Part shown: piece by piece, positions 32,919 through 42,125 of the stretch | Layout: each line of letters starts with the position of its first letter | Numbering within the stretch: position 1 is the stretch's first letter | NCBI RefSeq assembly: GCF_003121405.1 | Contig: NZ_QBUY01000069.1 | Span: forward strand, 1 to 46,685 | Reading direction: 5' to 3' | Length of the DNA stretch: 46,685 bases | Origin: Paraburkholderia sp. C35 | GTDB taxonomy: Bacteria > Pseudomonadota > Gammaproteobacteria > Burkholderiales > Burkholderiaceae | The notes under the pieces: model-generated | What the model saw: the letters and a program-made list of their open reading frames with translations, nothing else | Databases searched by the model: none | What the model was told of the DNA's origin: nothing | Position numbers and translations under genes: made by a program

Positions 32919-34202
32919 TCAGCGCAGGTTGTAGAACGCCGACTTGCCCGGGTAGCTGGCGATATCGCCGAGATCTTCTTCGATACGCAGCAACTGGTTG
33001 TACTTCGAGATACGGTCGCTGCGCGACAGCGAACCCGTCTTGATCTGACCCGCGTTCAGGCCGACCGCGATGTCAGCAATGGTCGAATCTTCCGTTTCGC
33101 CCGAGCGGTGCGAGATCACCGCCGTGTAGCCGGCGCGCTTGGCCATTTCGATGGCTGCGAAGGTTTCCGTCAGCGTGCCGATCTGGTTGATCTTGATCAG
33201 GATCGAATTGGCGATGCCCTTTTCGATGCCTTCCTTCAGGATGCGCGTGTTCGTCACGAACAGATCGTCGCCGACCAGCTGGATCTTCTTGCCGAGCTTG
33301 TCGGTGAGGATCTTCCAGCCTTCCCAGTCGCTTTCGTGCATGCCGTCTTCGATCGACACGATCGGGAACTTGTCCGCGAGCGCACCGAGGTAATCGGCGA
33401 ATTCCGACGACGACAGTTGCAGGCCTTCGCCCGCCAGCTGGTACTTGCCGTCGTGGTAGAACTCGCTCGCTGCGCAGTCGAGCGCGAGCAGCACGTCTTC
33501 ACCGGCGCGGTAGCCGGCTTTCTCGATGGCTTGCAGGATGGTCGACAGGCACTCGTCGTTGCTGCCGAAGTTCGGCGCGAAGCCGCCTTCGTCGCCGACT
33601 GCCGTGCTCATGCCGCGGTCCGACAGGATCTTCTTCAGCGCGTGGAACACTTCCGCGCCGCAACGCAGCGCTTCGCGGAACGTCGGCTGGCTGACGGGGA
33701 CAATCATGAATTCCTGGATGTCCAGGCTGTTGTTTGCGGGCGCGCCGCCGTTGACGATGTTCATCATCGGCACGGGCAGTTGCATCGCGCCCGAACCGCC
33801 GAAGTAGCGGTACAGCGGCAGGCCGGCTTCTTCAGCAGCAGCCTTCGCGACGGCCATCGACACAGCCAGCATCGCGTTCGCGCCCAGGCGCGACTTGTTG
33901 TCCGTGCCGTCGAGTTCGAGCAGCGTCTTGTCGAGGAAAGCCTGTTCGGAAGCGTCGAGACCCATGATCGCTTCGGAGATTTCGGTGTTGATGTGCTCGA
34001 CAGCCTTCAGCACGCCCTTGCCGCTGTAGCGGCCGGTTTCGCCGTCGCGCAGTTCGATCGCTTCACGCGAGCCCGTCGATGCGCCCGACGGCACAGCCGC
34101 GCGGCCCATCGTGCCCGATTCGAGCAGCACGTCGCATTCGACAGTCGGGTTGCCCCGCGAATCGAGAATCTCGCGCCCGATGATATCTACGATAGCACTC
34201 AT
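32919..34202 (-). CDS. eno: Enolase
   Basis: Glycolytic enzyme turning 2-phosphoglycerate into phosphoenolpyruvate, and in many bacteria a part of the RNA degradosome. The 427-residue product carries the family signature ILIKINQIGTLTET and SHRSGETEDSTIADIAVG, with substrate-loop sequence PSGASTGSREA near 37-47. ATG 34202. It follows kdsA with a 139-bp spacer that contains a long hairpin. Confidence 0.98.
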   Translation of the reverse strand: MSAIVDIIGREILDSRGNPTVECDVLLESGTMGRAAVPSGASTGSREAIELRDGETGRYSGKGVLKAVEHINTEISEAIMGLDASEQAFLDKTLLELDGTDNKSRLGANAMLAVSMAVAKAAAEEAGLPLYRYFGGSGAMQLPVPMMNIVNGGAPANNSLDIQEFMIVPVSQPTFREALRCGAEVFHALKKILSDRGMSTAVGDEGGFAPNFGSNDECLSTILQAIEKAGYRAGEDVLLALDCAASEFYHDGKYQLAGEGLQLSSSEFADYLGALADKFPIVSIEDGMHESDWEGWKILTDKLGKKIQLVGDDLFVTNTRILKEGIEKGIANSILIKINQIGTLTETFAAIEMAKRAGYTAVISHRSGETEDSTIADIAVGLNAGQIKTGSLSRSDRISKYNQLLRIEEDLGDIASYPGKSAFYNLR

Positions 34203-34298
34203 GGTTTCCTCTGAAATGACGATGAATTCTTAAGATGAGACGTCCGGTTCTCTATGACTGCCTGCGTCCGGACGCGTTCGACGACCATCGGGTTGAAG

Positions 34299-34335
34299 CA
34301 CGCGCGCACCGCCGGACCTCAGCGGCACGCGCGTG
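34299..34335. other. Hairpin between kdsA and eno
   Basis: CACGCGCG (34299-34306) pairs with CGCGCGTG (34328-34335), with a further inner CCGC/GCGG stem (34309-34312 with 34322-34325). It starts six bases after the kdsA stop on the minus strand and lacks a U-tract. A perfect 12-nt palindrome (GCGTCCGGACGC, 34264-34275) lies nearer to eno. These may set different mRNA levels for eno and kdsA. Confidence 0.4.
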
Positions 34336-34341
34336 AATGCA

Positions 34342-35196
34342 TCAGTTGAAATCGTTCTCGAGGAACGGCGTGCGCTTCACGGCCTGATCGATCGTGATCA
34401 ACGTTTCGAGCAGATCGGCCATGCGATGCAGTGGCACGGCATTGGGACCGTCCGACTTCGCTTCAGCCGGATTCGGATGGGTTTCCATGAACAGGCCAGC
34501 GACGCCCGTTGCGACAGCCGCGCGCGCCAGCACAGGCACGAACTCGCGCTGACCGCCCGAGCTGGTGCCCTGCCCGCCCGGCAATTGCACCGAGTGGGTG
34601 GCGTCGAACACGACGGGTGCATTCGTCTCGCGCATGATGGCCAGCGAGCGCATGTCCGACACGAGGTTGTTATAACCGAACGACACGCCACGCTCGCAAG
34701 CCATGAAACGGTCTTCCGACAGACCCGCTTCTCGTGCTGCATCACGCGCCTTGTCGATCACGTTCTTCATGTCGTGCGGCGCGAGAAACTGGCCTTTCTT
34801 GATGTTGACGGGCTTACCCGAACGCGCGCACGCGTGGATGAAGTCCGTCTGACGGCACAGGAACGCGGGCGTTTGCAGCACGTCGACCACAGAAGCGACC
34901 TGCTCGATTTCGTGTTCGCTGTGCACGTCGGTCAGAACAGGCAAGCCGAGCTGACGCTTCACTTCGGACAGAATGCGCAAACCCTCGTCCATGCCCAGAC
35001 CACGGAACGACTTGCCGCTGCTGCGATTGGCTTTGTCGTACGAGGACTTGTAGATGAACGGAATCTTCAGCTTCGCGCAGATTTCCTTCAGCTTGCCGGC
35101 CGTGTCGATCGTCATCTGTTCGGATTCGACCACACACGTGCCCGCGATCAGGAAAAACGGCTTGTCGAGGCCGATTTCGAAATCGCCCAGTTTCAT
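34342..35196 (-). CDS. kdsA: 3-deoxy-8-phosphooctulonate synthase KdsA
   Basis: Makes Kdo-8-phosphate from arabinose 5-phosphate and PEP for lipopolysaccharide. In 284 residues the TIM-barrel signatures are IAGTCVVES (17-25), KSSYDKANRSSGKSFRG and VFDATHSVQLPGG. Its ATG at 35196 overlaps the pyrG stop by four bases (ATGA), so it is translationally coupled to pyrG. Confidence 0.97.
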   Translation of the reverse strand: MKLGDFEIGLDKPFFLIAGTCVVESEQMTIDTAGKLKEICAKLKIPFIYKSSYDKANRSSGKSFRGLGMDEGLRILSEVKRQLGLPVLTDVHSEHEIEQVASVVDVLQTPAFLCRQTDFIHACARSGKPVNIKKGQFLAPHDMKNVIDKARDAAREAGLSEDRFMACERGVSFGYNNLVSDMRSLAIMRETNAPVVFDATHSVQLPGGQGTSSGGQREFVPVLARAAVATGVAGLFMETHPNPAEAKSDGPNAVPLHRMADLLETLITIDQAVKRTPFLENDFN

Positions 35197-36854
35197 ACTT
35201 TCTCCTCGACGCTCGCTTCGCGATGCGCACGCGCGGCTTCAACGAATGCCTTGAAGAGCGGGTGGCCGTCGCGCGGCGTCGACGTGAATTCAGGGTGGAA
35301 CTGAACGCCGACGAACCAGGGGTGCATCGAACGCGGCAGTTCCATCATTTCCGGCAGATCTTCGCTCGGGGTACGGGCGCTGATGATAAGGCCACCGGCT
35401 TCGAGCTGGGGCACGAAGCGGTTATTGACTTCATAACGGTGACGGTGACGCTCGTTCACATCCTTGCCGTAAATCTCTTCGGCCATCGTGCCGGGCTTGA
35501 TCGGGCAACGCTGCGAACCGAGACGCATCGTGCCGCCCAGATCGGATTCTTCCGTACGCTTCTCAACCTTGCCTTCGCGGTCGTACCACTCGGTGATCAG
35601 CGCGACCACGCGATTCGGCGTTTCCTGGTCGAATTCCGTGCTGTTCGCGTCCGCGAGGCCGACCACGTCGCGGGCGAATTCGATCACCGCGAGCTGCATG
35701 CCGAGGCAGATGCCGAGATACGGCACCTTCGCTTCGCGTGCGTAGCGGATTGCCTTGATCTTGCCTTCCGTGCCGCGACGGCCGAAGCCACCCGGCACCA
35801 GCACGGCGTCGAGATGCTTGAGGCTGTCGACGCCGTTCTCTTCCAGCTCTTCGGAATCGATGTATTCGATGTTGACCTTGGTCGACGTATGGATCGACGC
35901 ATGGCGCAGCGCTTCGATCAGCGACTTGTACGACTCCGTCAGTTCGACGTACTTGCCGACCATGCCGATGGTCACTTCGCTCTTCGGGTGCTCGAGCTTC
36001 TCGACGAGGTCCGACCACATCGACAGATCAGCCGGCTTCGGCGTCAGCTTCAGTTCGTTGCAGACGATCTCGTCCATGCCCTGGTCGTGCAGCATCTGCG
36101 GAATCTTGTAGATGCTGTCGGCGTCCCACACCGAAATCACGGCGTCTTCCGGCACGTTCGAGAACATCGAGATCTTCGCGCGCTCGTCGTCGGGAATACG
36201 CCGGTCGGCACGGCACAGCAGCACGTGCGGCGAGATACCGATTTCACGCAGCTTCTGCACGCTATGCTGCGTCGGCTTGGTTTTCAGTTCGCCCGCAGTG
36301 GCGACCCAGGGCACCAGCGTGAGGTGCACGAAGCACGCGCTGTTACGGCCCATGCGCAGGCTCATCTGACGCGCGGCTTCGAGGAACGGCAGCGATTCGA
36401 TGTCACCGACCGTGCCGCCCACTTCGACGATAGCGACATCCGGCTCGCCGCACGTCGCGGATGCCGCGCCGCGTTCGACGAATGCCTGGATTTCGTTTGT
36501 GATGTGCGGAATGACCTGCACCGTCTTGCCGAGATAATCGCCGCGGCGTTCCTTGCGGATCACCGATTCGTAAATCTGGCCCGTGGTGAAGTTGTTGGCC
36601 TTGCGCATCTTCGTGCTGATGAAGCGCTCGTAGTGGCCAAGGTCGAGGTCAGTCTCAGCGCCGTCTTCCGTCACGAACACTTCGCCGTGTTGAAACGGAC
36701 TCATCGTGCCGGGGTCGACGTTGATGTAAGGATCAAGCTTGAGGAGGGTGACTTTCAGACCGCGCGATTCGAGGATCGCGGCGAGGGAAGCGGCGGCAAT
36801 ACCCTTGCCGAGGGAAGAAACTACGCCGCCGGTGACGAAAACATATTTGGTCAT
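35193..36854 (-). CDS. pyrG: CTP synthase PyrG
   Basis: Amidates UTP to CTP using glutamine and ATP. Of 553 residues the first 265 form the synthase domain (VTGGVVSSLGKGI at 7-19) and the rest a class I glutaminase domain with nucleophile C383 (GICLGMQ) and the His-Glu pair in GVQFHPEF. ATG 36854 (MTKYVFVTGG) was used; the frame is open for 25 more codons upstream but these cover the promoter. It leads the pyrG-kdsA-eno-ftsB group. Confidence 0.98.
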   Translation of the reverse strand: MTKYVFVTGGVVSSLGKGIAAASLAAILESRGLKVTLLKLDPYINVDPGTMSPFQHGEVFVTEDGAETDLDLGHYERFISTKMRKANNFTTGQIYESVIRKERRGDYLGKTVQVIPHITNEIQAFVERGAASATCGEPDVAIVEVGGTVGDIESLPFLEAARQMSLRMGRNSACFVHLTLVPWVATAGELKTKPTQHSVQKLREIGISPHVLLCRADRRIPDDERAKISMFSNVPEDAVISVWDADSIYKIPQMLHDQGMDEIVCNELKLTPKPADLSMWSDLVEKLEHPKSEVTIGMVGKYVELTESYKSLIEALRHASIHTSTKVNIEYIDSEELEENGVDSLKHLDAVLVPGGFGRRGTEGKIKAIRYAREAKVPYLGICLGMQLAVIEFARDVVGLADANSTEFDQETPNRVVALITEWYDREGKVEKRTEESDLGGTMRLGSQRCPIKPGTMAEEIYGKDVNERHRHRYEVNNRFVPQLEAGGLIISARTPSEDLPEMMELPRSMHPWFVGVQFHPEFTSTPRDGHPLFKAFVEAARAHREASVEEKV

Positions 36855-36879
36855 CGCTGGATGCTCGCGGGAAAAACGG

Positions 36880-36885
36880 ATTATA
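36880..36885 (-). promoter_or_regulatory. pyrG: -10 element of the pyrG promoter
   Basis: The minus strand shows a perfect TATAAT 25 bp before the pyrG start, preceded by TG. A clear -35 is not seen at 16-18 bp. The transcript would have a leader of about 18 nt, a typical layout for a pyrimidine gene sensitive to initiating nucleotide pools, although such control is not shown here. Confidence 0.5.
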
Positions 36886-37113
36886 CATGAACGCGTGCTT
36901 CCAGCCCAGTCCTGGGGCGGGTCGATCATGCGGATCGAGCGTGCTTTTTAGCGGCTTCGCAAGACGGATCGGCATCCCGATGCATGGGAAATCCGACCTG
37001 CATCGCAAGGCTGTCACGGCTTTGTTGCGGGTTTATGTCGCAGTGCCGCGCGGCGTTTCATTTATGCATAAACGCGCCTCTCATTGCCCCGCTCGCGACC
37101 GATGCACACCCAC

Positions 37114-37908
37114 TCATTCCAGCCCGCGCAGCAGCCGCTGCACGGCGCGCGCCGTTTCGATCGGACGCTCCATCGGGAACAGGTGGCTGCCCTCCATCCA
37201 TTCGAAATGATCGCCCGCCAGCCGCCGGGTGGCGAGCAGCCCGGCCTGGCGTACTTCCCGTGAACGCGTTCCCGCGACGAAACCAACGGGCACGGATGAC
37301 CCGTGCGCCAGCCGGCCGCCGAAAGTATGCGGCAAGGTCTTGTAGATGCGGTATTCCGTGAGCCGGTCGAAGGCCAGTTCGCGTGCGCCGTCTGCCGTGG
37401 CTTGCGGAATGCCGAAGTCGATATAGTCGGACAGCATGCGTTCGTCCCAGCGCGCAAACGCGGGCTTCGCGTGAAAGTGGCGCCACGCTTCGTCGCGGCT
37501 TGCCCAGCGCGTGCGCCGCGTGCGCGTGGCGGCCGCTGGCGAGAGCCGCTCGTCCAGCCCCGTCCATTGCGACACGCGCAGCATGTTGCTGCGCCAGCCC
37601 GCAATCACGGGCGAATCGAGCATCACCACGCCGCGCACCCATTGCGGCTTCCTCAACGCGGCCATCAGCGACAGATAGCCGCCGAGCGAATGCCCGACCA
37701 GCCACACCGGGTTCTCGTACGCGCGCCCAATGTCATCCAGCAATTCGTCGACCAGATGCGGCCAGTCGCGCGTCACCGGGTAACGCGTGTCGTGTCCGAT
37801 CCTTTCGACGAAACGTATGTCGTAGTCGTCCGCGAGTTCAGCGAAGATCGTCCGATAAGTCGACGCAGGGAATCCGTTTGCAGGCGAGATATGGATGATG
37901 CTCTTCAA
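37114..37908 (-). CDS. Alpha/beta-fold hydrolase
   Basis: A 264-residue hydrolase. An N-terminal strand with SPANGFPASTY is followed by the nucleophile elbow GHSLGG (S74), and a probable catalytic histidine at H242 (GSHLFPMERP). No ATG exists before the conserved N-terminus, so translation starts at TTG 37908, nine bases after a GGAGG site. It follows comEC by 28 bp and precedes pyrG by 259 bp. The substrate is unknown. Confidence 0.85.
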   Translation of the reverse strand: MKSIIHISPANGFPASTYRTIFAELADDYDIRFVERIGHDTRYPVTRDWPHLVDELLDDIGRAYENPVWLVGHSLGGYLSLMAALRKPQWVRGVVMLDSPVIAGWRSNMLRVSQWTGLDERLSPAAATRTRRTRWASRDEAWRHFHAKPAFARWDERMLSDYIDFGIPQATADGARELAFDRLTEYRIYKTLPHTFGGRLAHGSSVPVGFVAGTRSREVRQAGLLATRRLAGDHFEWMEGSHLFPMERPIETARAVQRLLRGLE

Positions 37909-37936
37909 GCGCTATCGCCTCCGTTCTGATTTGTTC

Positions 37937-40459
37937 TCAATCGCGCTGCCGGTCGGGTTGCGGATCCATCCAGTAGCGCCGCTGCGTCTGCCGAAAGCGT
38001 TCGAGCGTCAGCCCCGCGGTGCCCGCTTCGATGCGCGCGGCGCCGTCGTCGTCGCTGCGCGAGAGCGCGATGCCGCGCGTCAGATACCGTGCGTAGACGC
38101 CCTCATACGGATGGTGAAACCGGTTGCGATAGCCTACCTGAAATACCGCGATGGACGGCCCGATAGAGTCGAGGAACGGCTCGGTCGACGAGGTCTTGCT
38201 GCCGTGATGCGGCACGAGCAGAACCTGCGCACGCAAGGCGCCGGGATCGCGGGCGAGCAGCGTGCGTTCGACGGGCGCTTCGATATCCGCGGCCAGCAAG
38301 GCCGTCATGGCCTTGCTGGCGCCATCCGGCGTTTGAACGGGCGCAGCGCTCACGTGCAGCACACAGCAATGTGCATTCGGCTTGCCCTGCAACGGACCCG
38401 CATCGGGCCAGAGGATCGCGAACTCGACGCCGTCCCACTGCCAGCGCTGGCCCGCTGCGCAACGCACGGTCTGCGCGCCCTTGCCGCTTGCCGCGCGCCA
38501 CAGTGCATGAGTAGGCGGAAGACCCGCCAGCAACTGCTTTACTTCGACACCTTCGAGCACGGCGGGCGCGCCACCCGAGTGATCGGAATCGGCATGGCTG
38601 ATGATCAGCGTATCGAGCGATGCAATGCCTGCCGCCTGCAGATACGGCACGACGATCCGTTCGCCTGCGTGCGTCGATTCCGGCCCTGGTCCGGCATCGA
38701 AAAGCAGTGTGTGGTGTGCCGTTTCGACGACGATCGATGAACCCTGGCCGATATCGAGCGCCGTGAGTCGGAACGATCCCTCGACAGGTGCCGCCGATGC
38801 GGGCGCGAGCAGTGGCAGCCACGTCAGCGGCGCGGCCCAGCGCAGCGGCCAGCCTGCAGGCGCGAGGCACCAAACCACACCGACGGCTGCGAACGCGAGC
38901 GCCCATGCGTCCGGCTGCGGCAACTGCCAGACTGCCCATGCCGGCCACGACATCAGTTGCACCCCGCCCGCGAGCCATTCCAGCAGATGATGCGCGGCAC
39001 GAAACGCCAGCGCATCGAGCGGCGCCGGCAACGCCACACCTGCGATCACGACAGGCGTGACCAGCACGCTGACCCACGGGATCGCAAACGCATTGGCGAC
39101 GGGACCGATCAGCGGTATCTGCGAGAAGAAGCAGACCGTCAGCGGCGCGAGCGCGACCGTCACCGCGAACTGAACGCGTGCGCCGCTACGCACGCGCCCT
39201 CTCAGCGAACGGTTCCATGCACGCAACTGTTCGGCGCAACGCCTTGATAACGGGTGCTTCACTGCCTCTTCGTGCGGCGAGCCCGTCGGATCATCACGGA
39301 CGGGACGCGCGTCGCCGGACATCGCGTAGAGAATCGCCGCGACCGCACAAAACGAGAGCCAGAATCCCGCCGACACGACTGCCCACGGATCGACCAGCAG
39401 CACGAGTCCAAGCGCCCATGCAATCACAACGGAAGGCGCGACACGTCGGCCACCGACATACGCAAGCGCCACCACGCCCGCCATCCACAACGCCCGTTGC
39501 GCAGGCACGTTGAAACCTGCGAGCGCCGCATGAAACGCGGCGAACAGCGCACCGCCGACCATCGCCACCTTCTGCGCAGGCACTCGCAACGGCAAACCCT
39601 GCCCGACGAAAAAGGATCGCCGCCACAGCATGCCGATCAGCCATCCCGCGAGTCCCGCCACGAAACCAATGTGCAGCCCCGAAATCGCGACCAGATGACT
39701 GGTACCCGTGCGCCGCATCAACAGCCAGTCGGCGGCACTGACGGCATCCTGCGCGCCCACGGCGAGCGCGACGACGATGCCTATGTGCGGCGCACCCTTT
39801 AGCACGTCGGCAATCCGGTTACGGATTGCAGAACGCCACCCGTCGACCCGTGCGCTCAACCCGCCTGCCTTACCAGCCAGCCGTACGGCGTGCGAAGGCA
39901 TGTTCACATAGCCCGTCGCGCGTACGTCGCGGGCGAGCCATGCAGCTTCCGCGTCCCGCACACCCCAGTTCGCATTGCCGTGCGGACGCTTGACTCGCAC
40001 ATTCAGGCGCCAGCGCGAGCCGGGCTCGAGCATGGGCGGCGGCGCATCGTTTGCCATCCACGAGAGTTGCAGCGTGCGGGGAAAGCGCTCGACAGGTGCG
40101 TCGGTGGATTCCACGGCAAAGAGAAATCGCGCGCCATCCGCGCTATGGGTCGGCAAGCCTTTGATCCATCCCGTCACCGCGATGTCGCGCCCTTCCCACG
40201 TCTGCGGCAACTCGAATGCGAGCCGGGCCTGTGCGCGCCATGCTGCATAGCCGAATCCGCAGCACATGGCCGCGCAAAACACCACGAACCAGCCCACGCG
40301 CATGAACCGCACATCGTTGTGTCGAAAGCACGCCCACGCAGCGAGCATGAACACGCAAGCACCCGCGATCAACGCGAGCCAAGCTGGCCATTCAGGCAAT
40401 GAAGCCTGTTGCTGCAACCACACGACACCCAACGCAAACCCGCACCACACTGCCCGCAT
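37937..40459 (-). CDS. comEC: DNA internalization-related competence protein ComEC/Rec2
   Basis: Inner-membrane channel for single-stranded DNA in natural transformation. In 840 residues there is an N-terminal DUF4131-type part with early membrane helices, a central Competence membrane domain (roughly 200-480, with TSHLVAISGLHIGFVAGLAGW), and a C-terminal metallo-beta-lactamase domain with HADSDH at 622-627, which may act as nuclease. ATG 40459 has a GGAGG site four bases upstream; a TTG 13 codons earlier is less likely. tatD lies 97 bp upstream. Confidence 0.93.
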   Translation of the reverse strand: MRAVWCGFALGVVWLQQQASLPEWPAWLALIAGACVFMLAAWACFRHNDVRFMRVGWFVVFCAAMCCGFGYAAWRAQARLAFELPQTWEGRDIAVTGWIKGLPTHSADGARFLFAVESTDAPVERFPRTLQLSWMANDAPPPMLEPGSRWRLNVRVKRPHGNANWGVRDAEAAWLARDVRATGYVNMPSHAVRLAGKAGGLSARVDGWRSAIRNRIADVLKGAPHIGIVVALAVGAQDAVSAADWLLMRRTGTSHLVAISGLHIGFVAGLAGWLIGMLWRRSFFVGQGLPLRVPAQKVAMVGGALFAAFHAALAGFNVPAQRALWMAGVVALAYVGGRRVAPSVVIAWALGLVLLVDPWAVVSAGFWLSFCAVAAILYAMSGDARPVRDDPTGSPHEEAVKHPLSRRCAEQLRAWNRSLRGRVRSGARVQFAVTVALAPLTVCFFSQIPLIGPVANAFAIPWVSVLVTPVVIAGVALPAPLDALAFRAAHHLLEWLAGGVQLMSWPAWAVWQLPQPDAWALAFAAVGVVWCLAPAGWPLRWAAPLTWLPLLAPASAAPVEGSFRLTALDIGQGSSIVVETAHHTLLFDAGPGPESTHAGERIVVPYLQAAGIASLDTLIISHADSDHSGGAPAVLEGVEVKQLLAGLPPTHALWRAASGKGAQTVRCAAGQRWQWDGVEFAILWPDAGPLQGKPNAHCCVLHVSAAPVQTPDGASKAMTALLAADIEAPVERTLLARDPGALRAQVLLVPHHGSKTSSTEPFLDSIGPSIAVFQVGYRNRFHHPYEGVYARYLTRGIALSRSDDDGAARIEAGTAGLTLERFRQTQRRYWMDPQPDRQRD

Positions 40460-40556
40460 GCCGCCTCCGCATTCGACACTCGCGCAGCGGCTTATCAATA
40501 TCGATCAGGAACCCGAATCAATACCAATGCAAGGCGCCGCACAAGTCAGACAGTGA

Positions 40557-41345
40557 TTATGCAGAGTAAAGTGCGAGTCGCGGCAAGGCGGCGTGCGCAT
40601 TAGCCGTTGTGCCTATCGCGAGTTCGTTTTGGTCGATGCCGCGCTGTTCGGCGAGCATCGCACCGATGGCAGGAATCTGGTCGGGTGTGTTGCGCTGCTT
40701 ATAAAGCCACGAAGGCGCAATATCGGGCGCATCGGTTTCGACGACGAGCGCATCGAGCGGCAGTTGCGCCGCGAGCCGGCGAATCTGCAACGCGCGCTCG
40801 AACGTCACGTTGCCGCCGAAGCCCAGATGCATGCCGTGATCGATAAACGCCTGCGCCTGCTGGAAACTGCCGTTGAACGCGTGCGCAATGCCGCGATTGA
40901 CATGATTGCGCCGCAAGCCCTTCAACACCTGATCCTGCGATTTGCGCACATGGCAGATCACGGGCAGATCGAACTCGCGCGCGAGCTTGAGTTGCTCGTT
41001 GTAATAGAACTGCTGCGTGTCGTCGTCGAGACCGGGAACGAAGTAATCGAGGCCGATTTCACCGAGTCCGACGAATAGCGGATCGTCGAGACTGGCTTCG
41101 ATTTCCATGCGCAGCACGTCGAGATCGGACGGCTGCGCCTGCGGCGTATAGAGCGGATGGATGCCGAGCGCATACGCCCCGCCCTGCACCTGATGCGCCA
41201 ACTCGCGCACCACCGTGAAGTTGCTGCGCGCAATGCCCGGAATCACGATCCGGCTCACGCCCGCGTCACGTGCCGCGTCCGCCACCGCGCCGCGATCCGC
41301 GTCGAATTCTGATGCGTCGAGATGACAGTGCGTGTCGATCCACAT
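40557..41345 (-). CDS. TatD-family metal-dependent DNase
   Basis: A 262-residue TIM-barrel hydrolase. Metal ligands are visible: H6 and H8 (DTHCH), E96 (GLGEIGLDYF), H132 (CHVRKSQ), H155 (AHAFNGS), D205 (VETDAPDIAP). TatD proteins are 3'-5' DNases tied to oxidative DNA repair; several paralogues per genome are common (TatD, YcfH, YjjV), and this one cannot be assigned to one of them with certainty. It lies between lolD and comEC on the same strand. Confidence 0.93.
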   Translation of the reverse strand: MWIDTHCHLDASEFDADRGAVADAARDAGVSRIVIPGIARSNFTVVRELAHQVQGGAYALGIHPLYTPQAQPSDLDVLRMEIEASLDDPLFVGLGEIGLDYFVPGLDDDTQQFYYNEQLKLAREFDLPVICHVRKSQDQVLKGLRRNHVNRGIAHAFNGSFQQAQAFIDHGMHLGFGGNVTFERALQIRRLAAQLPLDALVVETDAPDIAPSWLYKQRNTPDQIPAIGAMLAEQRGIDQNELAIGTTANAHAALPRLALYSA

Positions 41346-41381
41346 GCGCGCAGCCTCGTGTCGAATGAAAACTGTCCAGCC

Positions 41382-42125
41382 TTAGACAGGCACCGACGGT
41401 TCCTCGTACAGCACGCCGTCGCGCAGACGCATGGTCCGGTCGCAGCGGGCGGCCAGATCGGGATCGTGCGTGACGATCACGAAACTCGTCGACAGCGTCG
41501 CCGACAGCTCCAGCATCAGGTTGAACACGGTATCGGCCGTACCGCCGTCGAGGTTACCCGTCGGTTCGTCGGCGAGCACGCAGGCGGGCTTCGTGACCAG
41601 CGCGCGCGCAATCGCGACACGTTGCCGCTCGCCGCCCGACAGTTCGCCCGGCCGATGCTTCGCACGATGCGCGAGGCCGACGCGCTCCAGCATCTCCATG
41701 GCCTGCGCGCGTGCGTCTTCCGTCGTCATGCGACGGATGCGCAGCGGCATTCCTACATTGTCGAGCGCGCTGAACTCGGGCAGCAGATGGTGAAACTGAT
41801 AGACGAAGCCAAGCGCGCGGTTGCGCAGATCATTGCGTTCGCGCTCGGACAGTTTCGTGAACGGCTTGCCCATCACTTCGACATGCCCGGTGCTCGGATC
41901 GTCGAGACCGCCCAGCACGTGCAGCAGCGTGCTCTTGCCGGAGCCGGACGCACCGACGATCGCCAGCTTTTCGCCGCGCCGCACCGACAGCTGCGTGTTG
42001 CTGAGCACGGACACGATCAGGCCGCCCTGAACGAATGCTTTCGAAATGCCCGTCGCTTCGAGCACGTAAGGATGCAAACCAGTCTCGTCGGCTGCCATAA
42101 GGGTGTTGTTGGGACGATCATTCAT
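41382..42125 (-). CDS. lolD: Lipoprotein-releasing ABC transporter ATP-binding protein LolD
   Basis: ATPase that powers release of outer-membrane lipoproteins from the inner membrane to LolA. In 247 residues: Walker A GASGSGKST (58-66), signature LSGGE (162-166), Walker B VLADEP (183-188). Its ATG 42125 lies eight bases inside the end of the permease gene, so the two are translationally coupled. BamB, BamC and the orphan lipoprotein in this window would all be possible clients. Confidence 0.96.
   Translation of the reverse strand: MNDRPNNTLMAADETGLHPYVLEATGISKAFVQGGLIVSVLSNTQLSVRRGEKLAIVGASGSGKSTLLHVLGGLDDPSTGHVEVMGKPFTKLSERERNDLRNRALGFVYQFHHLLPEFSALDNVGMPLRIRRMTTEDARAQAMEMLERVGLAHRAKHRPGELSGGERQRVAIARALVTKPACVLADEPTGNLDGGTADTVFNLMLELSATLSTSFVIVTHDPDLAARCDRTMRLRDGVLYEEPSVPV

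Noticed and set aside
35223..36890. A 555-codon plus-strand frame opposite pyrG, and similar frames opposite hisS (14061-15401) and eno (33108-34214)
   Set aside because: All lie antisense to well-supported genes, are rich in Arg, His and Gln, and have no independent evidence of coding.
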